The notes under the pieces were generated by a model. It saw only the letters and a program-made list of their open reading frames with translations. It was not told the DNA's origin and did not search any database. DNA of 64,000 nucleotides. It comes from Rubripirellula lacrimiformis (GTDB lineage Bacteria; Planctomycetota; Planctomycetia; Pirellulales; Pirellulaceae). The DNA is taken from NCBI RefSeq assembly GCF_007741535.1, contig NZ_CP036525.1, forward strand, positions 2,604,001 to 2,668,000. Direction: 5' to 3'. Below are positions 26,531 to 34,808 of the stretch, piece by piece. The position numbers and the translations under genes are program-made. Each line of letters starts with the position of its first letter. The first letter of the stretch is position 1.

Positions 26531-29062
26531 TCATTGGTTGCCCATCAGTTGGCTGGCCTTGCGGACCATTTGAATGAACTCGGTTCGCAGGCCGTTTTCG
26601 TCTTCGCCTTGGGACGACTTTGCGGCTGCTAGGACATCGTCGATCGCCCAGGATCCGACGTAGGGGCTGCGCCGGAGCTGCATGCCGAATCCTGCCACGG
26701 CCGCGGCGAACCGAGTGTCGATGTCGGCATCGTCGAACTGCTTGCCATCGTCCACGACCGGAAACTCGACCAGCGTGCTGGTGTCGCCATCGGGCTGCTT
26801 GTAACGCAGTTTCAGTGTCAACGTTTCGTCGCTGTCGGCTGCCGGGGCGGGTTTCGATTTCACTTGATACTTCAGGTCATCGACCTTGGGGGCTGCCGCG
26901 TCGGTTTCCTTCCCTGCGGGGACCAATTCGTACAGGGCGGTCACCGAGTGGCCGGCACCGATTTCGCCCGCGTCCTTCTTGTCGTCGTTGAAGTCCTCTT
27001 TGGCCAGAACACGGTTTTCGTATCCGATCAGTCGGTACGACGACACCTGTGTCGGATTGAATTCGACTTGCAGCTTGACGTCCTTGGCGATCGTGACCAA
27101 CGTGCCGCTGATCTGGTCGACCAGGACCTTGCGAGCCTCTTGCTGGCTATCGATGAACGCATAGTTGCCATTGCCGCGGCCACTGATCTGTTCCAGCATC
27201 GAGTCGTTGTGGTTGCCCATGCCGAATCCCAGCACGGTCAAGAATACACCGCCCTTGGCTTCGGTTTCGACCAGTCGAACCAGGTCGCTGGTGCTGGTCG
27301 TGCCCACGTTGAAATCACCATCGCTGCACAGGATAACGCGGTTGACTCCATCGGTGATGAAATTTTCGCGAGCGGTTTGATAGGCCAACTGGATGCCTGC
27401 GCCACCGTTGGTGCTGCCGCCGGCCGAAAGCTGGGTCAGGGCCTTGCTGATCTTCTTTGCCTTCTTGGCTGGCGTCGAATCGAGCACCAGGCCCGCCGAA
27501 CCGGCATAGACCGCGATCGCTATACGGTCCTTGGGACCAAGCTGTTTGGCCAGCATCTTCATGCCATTGATGACGAGCGGCAGCTTGTTCGACGAGTTCA
27601 TCGATCCGGATGTGTCGATCAGGAAGACCAGGTTGCAAGCCGGACGCTGTTTCTTTTGCATCGTCTTGCCCTGGATGGCGATCCGAGCCAGTCGATGTTC
27701 GGGGTTCCAGGGGCAGGACGAAATGTCGACCGCCGAAGCGAACGGGTGCTCGGCGTCCGCGGCGGGCGGTTGATACGCATAGTCGAAGTAGTTGATCAAT
27801 TCTTCGATCCGTACCGCATCGGGTTGCGGCAACTGGTTGGCACGCATCAGATGATCGCGAGTCTTGCTGTACGAGGCCGTATCGACATCCACCGAAAACG
27901 TGCTCAGCGGATGTTCGTCGACTCGTTTGAATGGGTTGTCCGTGATCGGTTCGAACTTGTCGCCAGATGCCTGCGGTCCACGTCCCAAGGTGGTCTGGCG
28001 AGCTTTGCCCCTGATCGAAATTTCAGTTTGAAGCTCGTCGAAGAACAGGTCTTTGTTCGTCGGTACGACAACGATGGCCGGTGGCTGAGGCCCGCCGGGG
28101 ACCGTTCCCATCGATTGGGATTTTTCCAATCGCTGACGATTCATGGCCAGTAATGGTTTGGAAAGAGTTGGTTCTGGAGCGAACGGGGCAGCGACGTCCG
28201 CCTGGATATCGTCACCGGCAACGGTGCTGGATTGCAGTTGAACCGAGTTTGGTGCCGCGGGGGGCGTCGGTGCAGGCATGCCTCCCATCATTCCACCATC
28301 CATCCCCATTCCACCCATCCCCATTCCACCCATATCCACTCCACCCATATCCATTCCACCCATCCCCATCATCATGTCATCCATCTCCATGCCGGATGTA
28401 TCCATGTCCATGACTCCCTCCAGATCCATAGCCATATCCATGCCGCCGGCTCGCCGACTACGACGCGATCGCGTTTCGTTCTCCGGTGCGGGGGCCTGGT
28501 TTGGTGCTGTCGAAGCGAGTTGGGGCGTCGTCTGCAGAGCGTCATTGCGTTGAAACGAGAAAGCCGTTGACGCAGGTTCCGGCGGCCGTTCGTTGGTCGA
28601 CTCGGCGATGGGGCCCAGGCTGTCCGATTCGGTTGATTCTGTGATCGACGAGGTGGGGTTGATGTCGTAGGCAACTTCCGCGTCCGGCTTCAGCATCGGC
28701 GCAACGCCGACCATCAAGGCCACCACCGCCGCGGTCGCCAACATCAACATTGGAATCTTCCACGATCGATTGCCGCTGTGGCCCGGTTGCGTACCAGGGT
28801 GGATGGGGGGCGGCCCCGTGCGTACCGAGGCGACTGAACCCGCGTTGATCGCGCTGAGCCGGTCGTCGGTCAGTGGCGGAGTCGATTCGGCATCGAACAG
28901 GTCCGCCAATTTGTCGGTCACGTGTCGCGCTTCGTCGACAGCCGACTGCAGTTCAGCGTTGGACTGGATTTCTCGCTCGAACGCCGCCAGTTCGTCGCCG
29001 GACAGTTCACCGATCACATAGGCGGTGATGCGGGGGTCGTCCCAGGTGGATGGGTCGGACAT
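26531..29062 (-). CDS. Membrane-anchored vWA protein (YfbK type) with anti-sigma-like N-terminus
   Basis: The 843-residue protein has four parts. Residues 1-60 (DDPRITAYVIGELSGDELAAFEREI) resemble the anti-sigma cytoplasmic segment of planctomycete regulators. A membrane helix follows at about 103-121. Residues 206-262 are Met/Gly/Asp-rich low complexity. From about 375 comes the YfbK layout: NPFKRVDEHPLSTFSVDVDT, then a von Willebrand A domain with the MIDAS motif DTSGSMNSS at about 483, and a DUF3520-like C-terminus. vWA domains bind partners through a metal ion. The gene lies 140 bases downstream of an ECF sigma factor, so the pair is likely a regulatory unit. The substrate or ligand is unknown. 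Confidence 0.85.
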   Translation of the reverse strand: MSDPSTWDDPRITAYVIGELSGDELAAFEREIQSNAELQSAVDEARHVTDKLADLFDAESTPPLTDDRLSAINAGSVASVRTGPPPIHPGTQPGHSGNRSWKIPMLMLATAAVVALMVGVAPMLKPDAEVAYDINPTSSITESTESDSLGPIAESTNERPPEPASTAFSFQRNDALQTTPQLASTAPNQAPAPENETRSRRSRRAGGMDMAMDLEGVMDMDTSGMEMDDMMMGMGGMDMGGVDMGGMGMGGMGMDGGMMGGMPAPTPPAAPNSVQLQSSTVAGDDIQADVAAPFAPEPTLSKPLLAMNRQRLEKSQSMGTVPGGPQPPAIVVVPTNKDLFFDELQTEISIRGKARQTTLGRGPQASGDKFEPITDNPFKRVDEHPLSTFSVDVDTASYSKTRDHLMRANQLPQPDAVRIEELINYFDYAYQPPAADAEHPFASAVDISSCPWNPEHRLARIAIQGKTMQKKQRPACNLVFLIDTSGSMNSSNKLPLVINGMKMLAKQLGPKDRIAIAVYAGSAGLVLDSTPAKKAKKISKALTQLSAGGSTNGGAGIQLAYQTARENFITDGVNRVILCSDGDFNVGTTSTSDLVRLVETEAKGGVFLTVLGFGMGNHNDSMLEQISGRGNGNYAFIDSQQEARKVLVDQISGTLVTIAKDVKLQVEFNPTQVSSYRLIGYENRVLAKEDFNDDKKDAGEIGAGHSVTALYELVPAGKETDAAAPKVDDLKYQVKSKPAPAADSDETLTLKLRYKQPDGDTSTLVEFPVVDDGKQFDDADIDTRFAAAVAGFGMQLRRSPYVGSWAIDDVLAAAKSSQGEDENGLRTEFIQMVRKASQLMGNQ

Positions 29063-29202
29063 GGATGGTCTCTTTCAAGTGGTTCCGACAGGCATGCGAC
29101 TGGCGCGATCGGTGTCGGAAAGGGAGTGTGTGGTGGTGACGGTTTCGACTGCGCCACTGGTGGGACGCCGGGTCGACAAATGGATCCGCTGGGGGGCGTG
29201 AC

Positions 29203-29712
29203 CTAGTGGGCCAGCGCGGTGCGCAGACTGCGGACGGCTTCGTGCAAATGGAAACCGACGTTGCTGACTGACAATCCGGTGACGTCGGCGATCTCGCGGT
29301 AACTCAGTCGCCCGGTCATCCGCAGTCGCAGCACTTCTTGTTGACGCGGCGACAGGCCGTCCATCAGCGTGTCCAGGTGGACGTGTTCTTCGGCGTCGAT
29401 GGCGGCCGTCTGTGCATCGGGCGCAGGATCGGGCATCGGCGATTGCGATACATCGATGGGCATCGCACGAGCTGTTCGTTGCATGTCAATCACTCGGCTT
29501 CGGCAGACAGAGAAGAGCCAAGCTGCGATGCGGGCATCAATTTTTTCGGGACGCTCGCGACACAGCCGCAGGAACGTTTCCTGCACCGCATCCTGGGATC
29601 CCTGCCAATCGCCACCATTCATACGAGCCGCATAGGCAAGCAGTGGCCGCTGGTATCGATCAACGATTTCGTCGATCCGGCCCGGCGGCCAGGGGCTTGG
29701 TGGCGTTGTCAT
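29203..29712 (-). CDS. ECF-type RNA polymerase sigma factor
   Basis: The 169-residue protein has region 2 (about 15-80: YQRPLLAYAARMNGGDWQGSQDAVQETFLRLCRE, with the Asp-Ala-x-Gln-Glu-x-Phe core) and region 4 (about 118-165: LSPRQQEVLRLRMTGRLSYREIADVTGLSVSNVGFHLHEAV). There is no extra C-terminal domain. It is followed by the vWA protein with an anti-sigma-like N-terminus, the expected partner arrangement. The target promoters are unknown. Confidence 0.93.
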   Translation of the reverse strand: MTTPPSPWPPGRIDEIVDRYQRPLLAYAARMNGGDWQGSQDAVQETFLRLCRERPEKIDARIAAWLFSVCRSRVIDMQRTARAMPIDVSQSPMPDPAPDAQTAAIDAEEHVHLDTLMDGLSPRQQEVLRLRMTGRLSYREIADVTGLSVSNVGFHLHEAVRSLRTALAH

Positions 29713-29851
29713 GGATGGCGACTAAGGCAGAAGAAAAGAACGCGGTTTCGCAATGACAACGATCGGCCAAGAGATTTCTTAGGCCAAGAATCGAAAAAGT
29801 TCGAAAGCATGGCTCAGCAAGCCGCGTTCGGGGCACAAAACCACGTAGCGA

Positions 29852-30271
29852 AAGTCGCCAAGACTTTCGGCCGTTCTCTTGGCGGTTTGTCGATTGAATC
29901 GAACTTTCAACGGCGTTGATGAGCCGCTGGCCGTGAAGCCAAGGGCATGGGGGGGATTCCCGGCCGCTGACGCGATCACGGCTCACTGAATCGACAAGCT
30001 CTTGGCGGTTTGTCGATTGAATCGAACTTTCAACGGCCATGGTGAGCCGCTGGCCGTGAGGCCACGGGCATTGGGGGGTGATTCCCGGCCGCTCACGCGA
30101 TCACGGCTCACTCAATCGACAAGCTCTTGGCGGTTTGTCGATTGAATCGAACTTTCAACGGCCATGGTGAGCCGCTGGCCGTGAGGCCAAGGGCATTGGG
30201 GGAGGATTCCCGGCCGCTGACGCGATCACGGCTGACTGAATCGACAAGCCCTTGGCGAGCTTCGCTACGGG
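29852..30271. repeat. Three tandem ~124-bp palindromic units with flanking hairpin module
   Basis: Units start at 29878, 30001 and 30126 (steps 123 and 125) with CTTGGCGGTTTGTCGATTG and end in GAATCGACAAGC. The ends TTGTCGATT / AATCGACAA are inverted, so each unit can fold on itself; inner GAGCCGCTGGCC and GGCCGCTNACGCG stretches add a second stem. On the left is GCGAAAGTCGCCAAGACTTTCGG (29859-29871 region), on the right CCCTTGGCGAGCTTCGCTACGG. A reverse-orientation single copy lies at 34476. It fills the spacer between the sigma factor and the oxidoreductase gene. Confidence 0.9.
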
Positions 30272-30297
30272 ATTGGATTCAGCCAAGCTCGGTCTGC

Positions 30298-31677
30298 CTA
30301 GACCAACTTGGTTTTGCCGGGGATCGCGTAGTGCGATTCGGGGCGTGGACCGTTGATGTCGAAATCTTCGGGGAACATCGCCAGCTTGGATTCGTTGGTC
30401 AAGAAGTCCCAGGTCACCTTTTTTCCGGTGTAGGCGGCGACGCGTCCCAGCACGGCGGTCAGCGAGCTGGCGGCGGTCTCCTTCAGTTCGACGATCGGTT
30501 TGCCGTTGCGGATCGAATCGATCAGGTCTTTGTGTTCTTGTTGATAGGCGGCGCCGATGTCGCCCTTCATCGAAAAGATTTCTTTGCCGCTGCGATCGAC
30601 AATCTCGACACCCTTGTTGATGCCGTGGATGGTTGCTGTTCCTTCGGTGCCGTAGATCACGTTGGAATTCTCAGTTGCGGCGCCTGGAATTTGGCGGCAT
30701 TTGAACGAAATCATTCGGTTACCCGGGTACTGATAATCGACCGACATGCTGTCCCACATCTCGCTGCCTTCGGGGCGAGTGAATCGGCCTCCCGATGCAA
30801 ACGCCGACTCGGGCGGACCGCCCATGACCCAGTTCAGTGTGTCGATGTTGTGGACGGCCTGTTCGACGATTTGGTCACCGGATAGCCAGATGAAGTGCAT
30901 CCAGTTGAACACTTGATAGGCCGTGTCGCTTTGGTCTGGTTTGCGGATTCGATTCCAGATCCCATTGGAACAGTAGCGTGCGGTTCCCGAGATGATGTCG
31001 CCGATCGCACCGTCATGGATCTGTTTGATCCCTTCGACATAGTTGGTTTGTCGACGGTATTGGGTTCCGGTAACGATCGCAGTGCCGTTGGCTTCGGCCT
31101 TTTCGTGCGCGGCTACACAAACTTTGTATCCGGCCGGGTCAACGCAGGTCGGCTTTTCGGCGAACACATGTTTGCCAGCTTCGACCGCTTCCATGATGTA
31201 TTGGGGGCGGAACCCGGGTGGGGTGGCGAATAGGACGACGTCGACATCTGCGTCATCGAGGATGCGTCGATAGCCGTCGATGCCGCTGTACATTTTATTG
31301 TCAGCGACGTTGGTCTTGGTGTCGTGCCGTTTCTGCATCGCCGAACGCAATGAACCTAGCTTGGCTTCTTCCAGGTCCGCGATGGCGACCAATTGGATGT
31401 TTTCGTTGATGGACATCGAATCGTTGATCGCACCGCTGCCCCGTCCGCCGGCACCGACCAAACCGATCCGAATCGGTTGATCCGAACCGCTGGATGATCC
31501 GGTGGTTTCGCCGGCGTGAACGCCACGGACACTGGCTAGCGAGGCGGCAACGCCGGCCGAAACGACCGAGCCGGACTTGATGAAGTCGCGCCGCGAAGCC
31601 GCAGGTGTCGAATCCGAGGAATCTTGAAGGCGAGATGTGGCTGGTTCGGTATGGGCCGATTGAGATTCAGGTTTCAT
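30298..31677 (-). CDS. Tat-exported Gfo/Idh/MocA-family oxidoreductase
   Basis: The 459-residue protein begins with a long N-terminus and a twin-arginine signal, SRRDFIKSGSVV at about 28-39. The NAD(P)-binding fold follows (IRIGLVGAGGRGSGAI), then the family AEKP motif in GKHVFAEKPTCVDP and the GTQYRRQTNYVEGI substrate region. Such secreted oxidoreductases are greatly expanded in planctomycetes and probably act on sugars or their derivatives; the substrate is not readable. ATG 31675-31677 is chosen over a preceding TTG. It is a single-gene transcript. Confidence 0.88.
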   Translation of the reverse strand: MKPESQSAHTEPATSRLQDSSDSTPAASRRDFIKSGSVVSAGVAASLASVRGVHAGETTGSSSGSDQPIRIGLVGAGGRGSGAINDSMSINENIQLVAIADLEEAKLGSLRSAMQKRHDTKTNVADNKMYSGIDGYRRILDDADVDVVLFATPPGFRPQYIMEAVEAGKHVFAEKPTCVDPAGYKVCVAAHEKAEANGTAIVTGTQYRRQTNYVEGIKQIHDGAIGDIISGTARYCSNGIWNRIRKPDQSDTAYQVFNWMHFIWLSGDQIVEQAVHNIDTLNWVMGGPPESAFASGGRFTRPEGSEMWDSMSVDYQYPGNRMISFKCRQIPGAATENSNVIYGTEGTATIHGINKGVEIVDRSGKEIFSMKGDIGAAYQQEHKDLIDSIRNGKPIVELKETAASSLTAVLGRVAAYTGKKVTWDFLTNESKLAMFPEDFDINGPRPESHYAIPGKTKLV

Positions 31678-31851
31678 CAAAGCAGTTCACGCAGGAGGGT
31701 AGAAAGGTGAGTGACAAGTGGGGAGTCTCGTCATTTCTGCATTCTAGTCCGCCGCGGCCATGCGGTGTGGAAATCACTGGGCTGCCCCAGCGACGATTCG
31801 CGTTTGGACGTCGTGGGATTCGCCAGAAGTCTGCTGCGGAAGGAAATTCTG

Positions 31852-31921
31852 CGGGGCGAAATTCATCGGGAGAATTCATCGGGAGAATTCTTCGGGGGGA
31901 ATTCTTCGGGGGGAATTCTGG
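31852..31921. repeat. GAATTC-containing short tandem repeat
   Basis: About five 13-14-bp units with the core GAATTC-TTCGGGGG or GAATTC-ATCGGGA lie in the spacer before the oxidoreductase gene. The first two units end in ATCGGGAGA, the next two in TTCGGGGGG, so the array has two sub-blocks. Bases 31678-31851 hold nothing else I can name. Confidence 0.7.
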
Positions 31922-31984
31922 CGAATCTCACGACGGGGGGCTCGCGCGATCGCCGGACCGGCGAATTTGGGCTGTGACCCTGGG

Positions 31985-32902
31985 CTAGGCTGCCCGACGC
32001 TGGCACAGGTCGGCAGATGTTTGCTCGGATGGGTTGGCGAGCATCTGCAGCAGCGGGTCGATTCGGTAAGGTTTGCTGACCACCATTTCGACGCCTCCTT
32101 GGCGAGCGTGTTCCAGATCGGCGGAACTGGATGTCGATGCGATCCAGGCGTGCCGAGGCGAGCGGTCACAGGTTTGGAACGTCGCGATGCGTCGCCGCCA
32201 AACTTGGCTGCCGGCCGGCGGGGCGACCGAATCGTCCCACCATACCGCGTCGATGTTTCGCAGCGTGGTTGAATTGGGCGTTCGGCACCAAACCGCTGTT
32301 GCACCGGATGATTGAGCTACGTCCATCAGCGGTTCCGCGTTGGCCATCGTCGATGCGATGACCGCGACGCTTCGCACCGGCGGAACATCGGACAATCCGC
32401 TGTCGTGGGTGGCCAGAAATCGCGGCAGCACTTGGTTCGATCGATGCCAAGGGTGTCGCCCGGCGTCGAAAAATGGTTCCGGCATTCGGCTGATGGCAGC
32501 ACACATCGACCCCAGCAGGTTGACGCGAGATGCGTTGGGATACATCGTCCCCAATGCAGTCAAGTCATCCGATGCGATGTCAAACCGAGTCGATTGGGTC
32601 ACGATGATGCGATCGACCGCACCGGCGGGACGCCGCAATGCGGATTCCAATTCAGCACGCCACGCAATCTGGGACGCCTGCGATTCGCATTGATGATAGA
32701 TGTTGCGAAAGTCGACCGAATCGCGGTCGCCGATCCACAGCAGCGTGCCCTGCGGACAATCGCTGCCCCGATGAATGACCTGATGATTGGCCTGGTCATT
32801 CCCGACGGCTGAATCGCCGTGGGAACGTTTGGCTGGCTGCGGCTGGGCGGCCGATGGCGGGTTCACGTGGGTCACTCGATTCCATCCTTGTATCGTTAAC
32901 AT
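31985..32902 (-). CDS. Hypothetical protein, possibly receiver-like (305 aa)
   Basis: The family is not recognised with confidence. Residues 50-110 and 170-295 show alternating hydrophobic strands and helices (GTLLWIGDRDSVDFRNIY; RSVAVIASTMANAEPLMDVAQ; RHAWIASTSSSADLEHARQGGVEMVVSKPYRIDPLLQML). The last stretch, with the late Lys-Pro, resembles the end of a response-regulator receiver fold, but no phospho-acceptor Asp pattern is clear. It may be a degenerate receiver pair. ATG 32900-32902 is the start. It lies 78 bases after the HTH-EIIA gene on the same strand and may be co-transcribed. Confidence 0.55.
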   Translation of the reverse strand: MLTIQGWNRVTHVNPPSAAQPQPAKRSHGDSAVGNDQANHQVIHRGSDCPQGTLLWIGDRDSVDFRNIYHQCESQASQIAWRAELESALRRPAGAVDRIIVTQSTRFDIASDDLTALGTMYPNASRVNLLGSMCAAISRMPEPFFDAGRHPWHRSNQVLPRFLATHDSGLSDVPPVRSVAVIASTMANAEPLMDVAQSSGATAVWCRTPNSTTLRNIDAVWWDDSVAPPAGSQVWRRRIATFQTCDRSPRHAWIASTSSSADLEHARQGGVEMVVSKPYRIDPLLQMLANPSEQTSADLCQRRAA

Positions 32903-32980
32903 TCCGTGCGACCGACCGTACTTGGCCGAGCGATTTTGCCGGTTGAGGGATTCCCAAAAGCAGACGCCAACGTTTGCTGG

Positions 32981-33685
32981 TTACTCCGCTTCGTCGATCG
33001 CTTCTTCGACTTCCTTCAGCACGTGCCACGCTTCGGTGGGTGATCCGGCGGCGCGGATCCGATCCAGCATGCCGTCGGTCGAAATCATTCGACTCAACTT
33101 TGCCAGGATACGAAGGTGGACCGTGTCGTCGTAAGAGCAGATCAGGAAGAAGATGTCGGTCATCTGCCCCTGGTCCGAAAATGGAATCGACGACGGACAG
33201 ACTGCCAATGCGATCACCGAATCGGCCAAGATCGAAGTTTGGGGACGCCGGGGGTGCAGCAGGGCCACGCCGCAGTCCAGTGCCGTTGGGTGCATTTGCT
33301 CGCGCGCCGCAACCGCTTCGGCCATCGCCGGCGCGTCCCACATCAACCCCGTTTGCCCCGCTAGATTGCACATCGAACGAATCACCGATCCGCGGGTTCG
33401 TGCATTCAACGGGATTTCGATCGAATCGATGCTGCACATTTCGTGGATCGGTCGGTCGACGGCTTGCGGATCGGCGCGGTCCAACACGTCCTGGACCTTT
33501 TCCAGCTCCTCTCGGTCGCTGACGCCGATCTGTTCTTCGAGCCAGTGGTGGATCTCGGCTTCGCTGAATCTCCATTCCCCGCCCACTTTTCGGCCCGGTA
33601 GTCGACCGCGCATGGCCATCTTGCTGACCTGATCGGGCAGCAGGTGCAGATAGGCGGCAAGTTGGGCAACGTCTAGATCTTCCAT
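32981..33685 (-). CDS. Excisionase-type HTH fused to PTS EIIA(Ntr)-like domain
   Basis: From ATG 33683-33685 the protein has 234 residues. Residues 1-55 are a DNA-binding HTH_17/excisionase-type domain (LDVAQLAAYLHLLPDQVSKMAMRGRLPGRKVGGEWRF, SEAEIHHWL). From about 85 onwards is a PTS EIIA type-2 domain with TALDCGVALLHPRRPQT; His144 is the expected phosphorylation site. Membrane permease domains are absent, so the role should be regulatory, with phosphorylation possibly controlling DNA or protein binding. An in-frame ATG 60 bases upstream is an alternative start. Confidence 0.8.
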   Translation of the reverse strand: MEDLDVAQLAAYLHLLPDQVSKMAMRGRLPGRKVGGEWRFSEAEIHHWLEEQIGVSDREELEKVQDVLDRADPQAVDRPIHEMCSIDSIEIPLNARTRGSVIRSMCNLAGQTGLMWDAPAMAEAVAAREQMHPTALDCGVALLHPRRPQTSILADSVIALAVCPSSIPFSDQGQMTDIFFLICSYDDTVHLRILAKLSRMISTDGMLDRIRAAGSPTEAWHVLKEVEEAIDEAE

Positions 33686-33958
33686 CTTTCGGGAGCTCGC
33701 TGGGGTGGGGTGGGGCACGGTGTTCAATGGATTTCGTAGCGTCATGATAGCAACGGTTACCAGATTTCAAGCGACGATCGTGACGCGGCAGGAAAGTAAA
33801 ACCGGCCCGTGGAACGCTAGCAAACCGTGGTCGCTCTTGTTTTTTTCTGAATCTGGTCTCGCTCCCGCGGCCTGATGTTGCCGATATTGGGTGCACGATG
33901 GATCGGCCGATGCGGACGTCGATTTAGCAATTTACGATACTGCCAACGGAAACCAAAG

Positions 33959-34414
33959 ATGCGTAACCTTTTCATCATCGGCATGCTTGGCGTTGCCGCG
34001 TTCATGGCTGGTTGGTTCAAGATCAATCGCGATGGCGACAGCACCACGATCGAAATCAATCGAGCCGAGATTCGCGAAGATGCTCGCAAGGCCATCGAGA
34101 AAGGTCGCGAAGTTCTCGATCGCCGCGAAATGGCGGACCAGGAACGATATGCCGATGGCCAGGACGCAAGTTATGGCAGTCCGATGGGACCGCCGATCGC
34201 AAACGGATACCCCGACCAAGCGGGATACCAAAACCAGCCACCGCAACGTCCGACCGACGTTTACGACGATCGTGGTTTCGGTCAACCCGCTGGATACGGT
34301 GCGCCAGCGTATCCGCCATCCTATGGCAACGGTTATCCCCAAGGCACCAACCAGTACCCCGGCCAATCGGCCCAGTACCCTCAGCAGCCGCAGCCGAACT
34401 ATCCCGTTCGCTAG
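33959..34414 (+). CDS. Small membrane-anchored protein with Pro/Tyr/Gln-rich tail
   Basis: The 151-residue protein opens with one hydrophobic helix (MRNLFIIGMLGVAAFMAGWF), followed by a charged helical segment (INRAEIREDARKAIEKGREVLDRRE) and a C-terminal half of Pro, Tyr, Gln and Gly repeats (PQRPTDVYDDRGFGQ, YPQGTNQYPGQ). It is probably anchored in the inner membrane with a disordered tail in the periplasm or paryphoplasm. The role is unknown. It is divergent from the HTH-EIIA gene. Confidence 0.65.
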   Translation: MRNLFIIGMLGVAAFMAGWFKINRDGDSTTIEINRAEIREDARKAIEKGREVLDRREMADQERYADGQDASYGSPMGPPIANGYPDQAGYQNQPPQRPTDVYDDRGFGQPAGYGAPAYPPSYGNGYPQGTNQYPGQSAQYPQQPQPNYPVR

Positions 34415-34475
34415 TTCCTCCGCGATACGTTGTGAAGTATTCATCCCCACGTTTGTGCGGTTTTGCGTATCGGAA

Positions 34476-34620
34476 CTCGTCAAGAGTTCGTCGATTGAGT
34501 GAGCCGAGAATCGCGTGAGCGGCCGGGAATCCTCACCTGAAAATCCCGTGGCCTCACGGCCAGCGGCTCACCATTGTCGTTGAAGGTTCGACGAAATCGA
34601 CAATCCGTTGACGACTTCCA
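34476..34620. repeat. Single reverse-orientation copy of the ~124-bp palindromic repeat
   Basis: The block begins GTCAAGAGTTCGTCGATTGAG and ends GAAATCGACAATCCGTTGACG. In between it has the reverse complement of the unit at 29878-30249, including GCGTGAGCGGCCGGGAATC and GTGGCCTCACGGCCAGCGG. Ends are again inverted (GTCGATT / AATCGAC). It sits between the small membrane protein and the DUF481-type gene. Confidence 0.85.
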
Positions 34621-34808
34621 CTTTGAGGATCGCCGCGGGTTTGCCCGAACGGCTGGAATCTTCGAGCCTAATTTCATATTTGGGTGTCGCACACGATATC
34701 GATGGTGACTCGATATCGCAGGGTTTGGTAACAGTGCATCTGAACGGCGGAAGTTCGCCGTTGCCACACCCACTGGATAAGCCAAGTTTTGGCTTGGTCG
34801 GAATTGCG

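Noticed and set aside
26864-28153. 429-residue open frame on the plus strand
   Set aside because: It is antisense to the vWA protein, whose domains are clear, and has no recognisable motif.
29878-30249. Possible CRISPR array
   Set aside because: The repeats are about 124 bp, directly adjacent, without unique spacers, and no cas gene is nearby.
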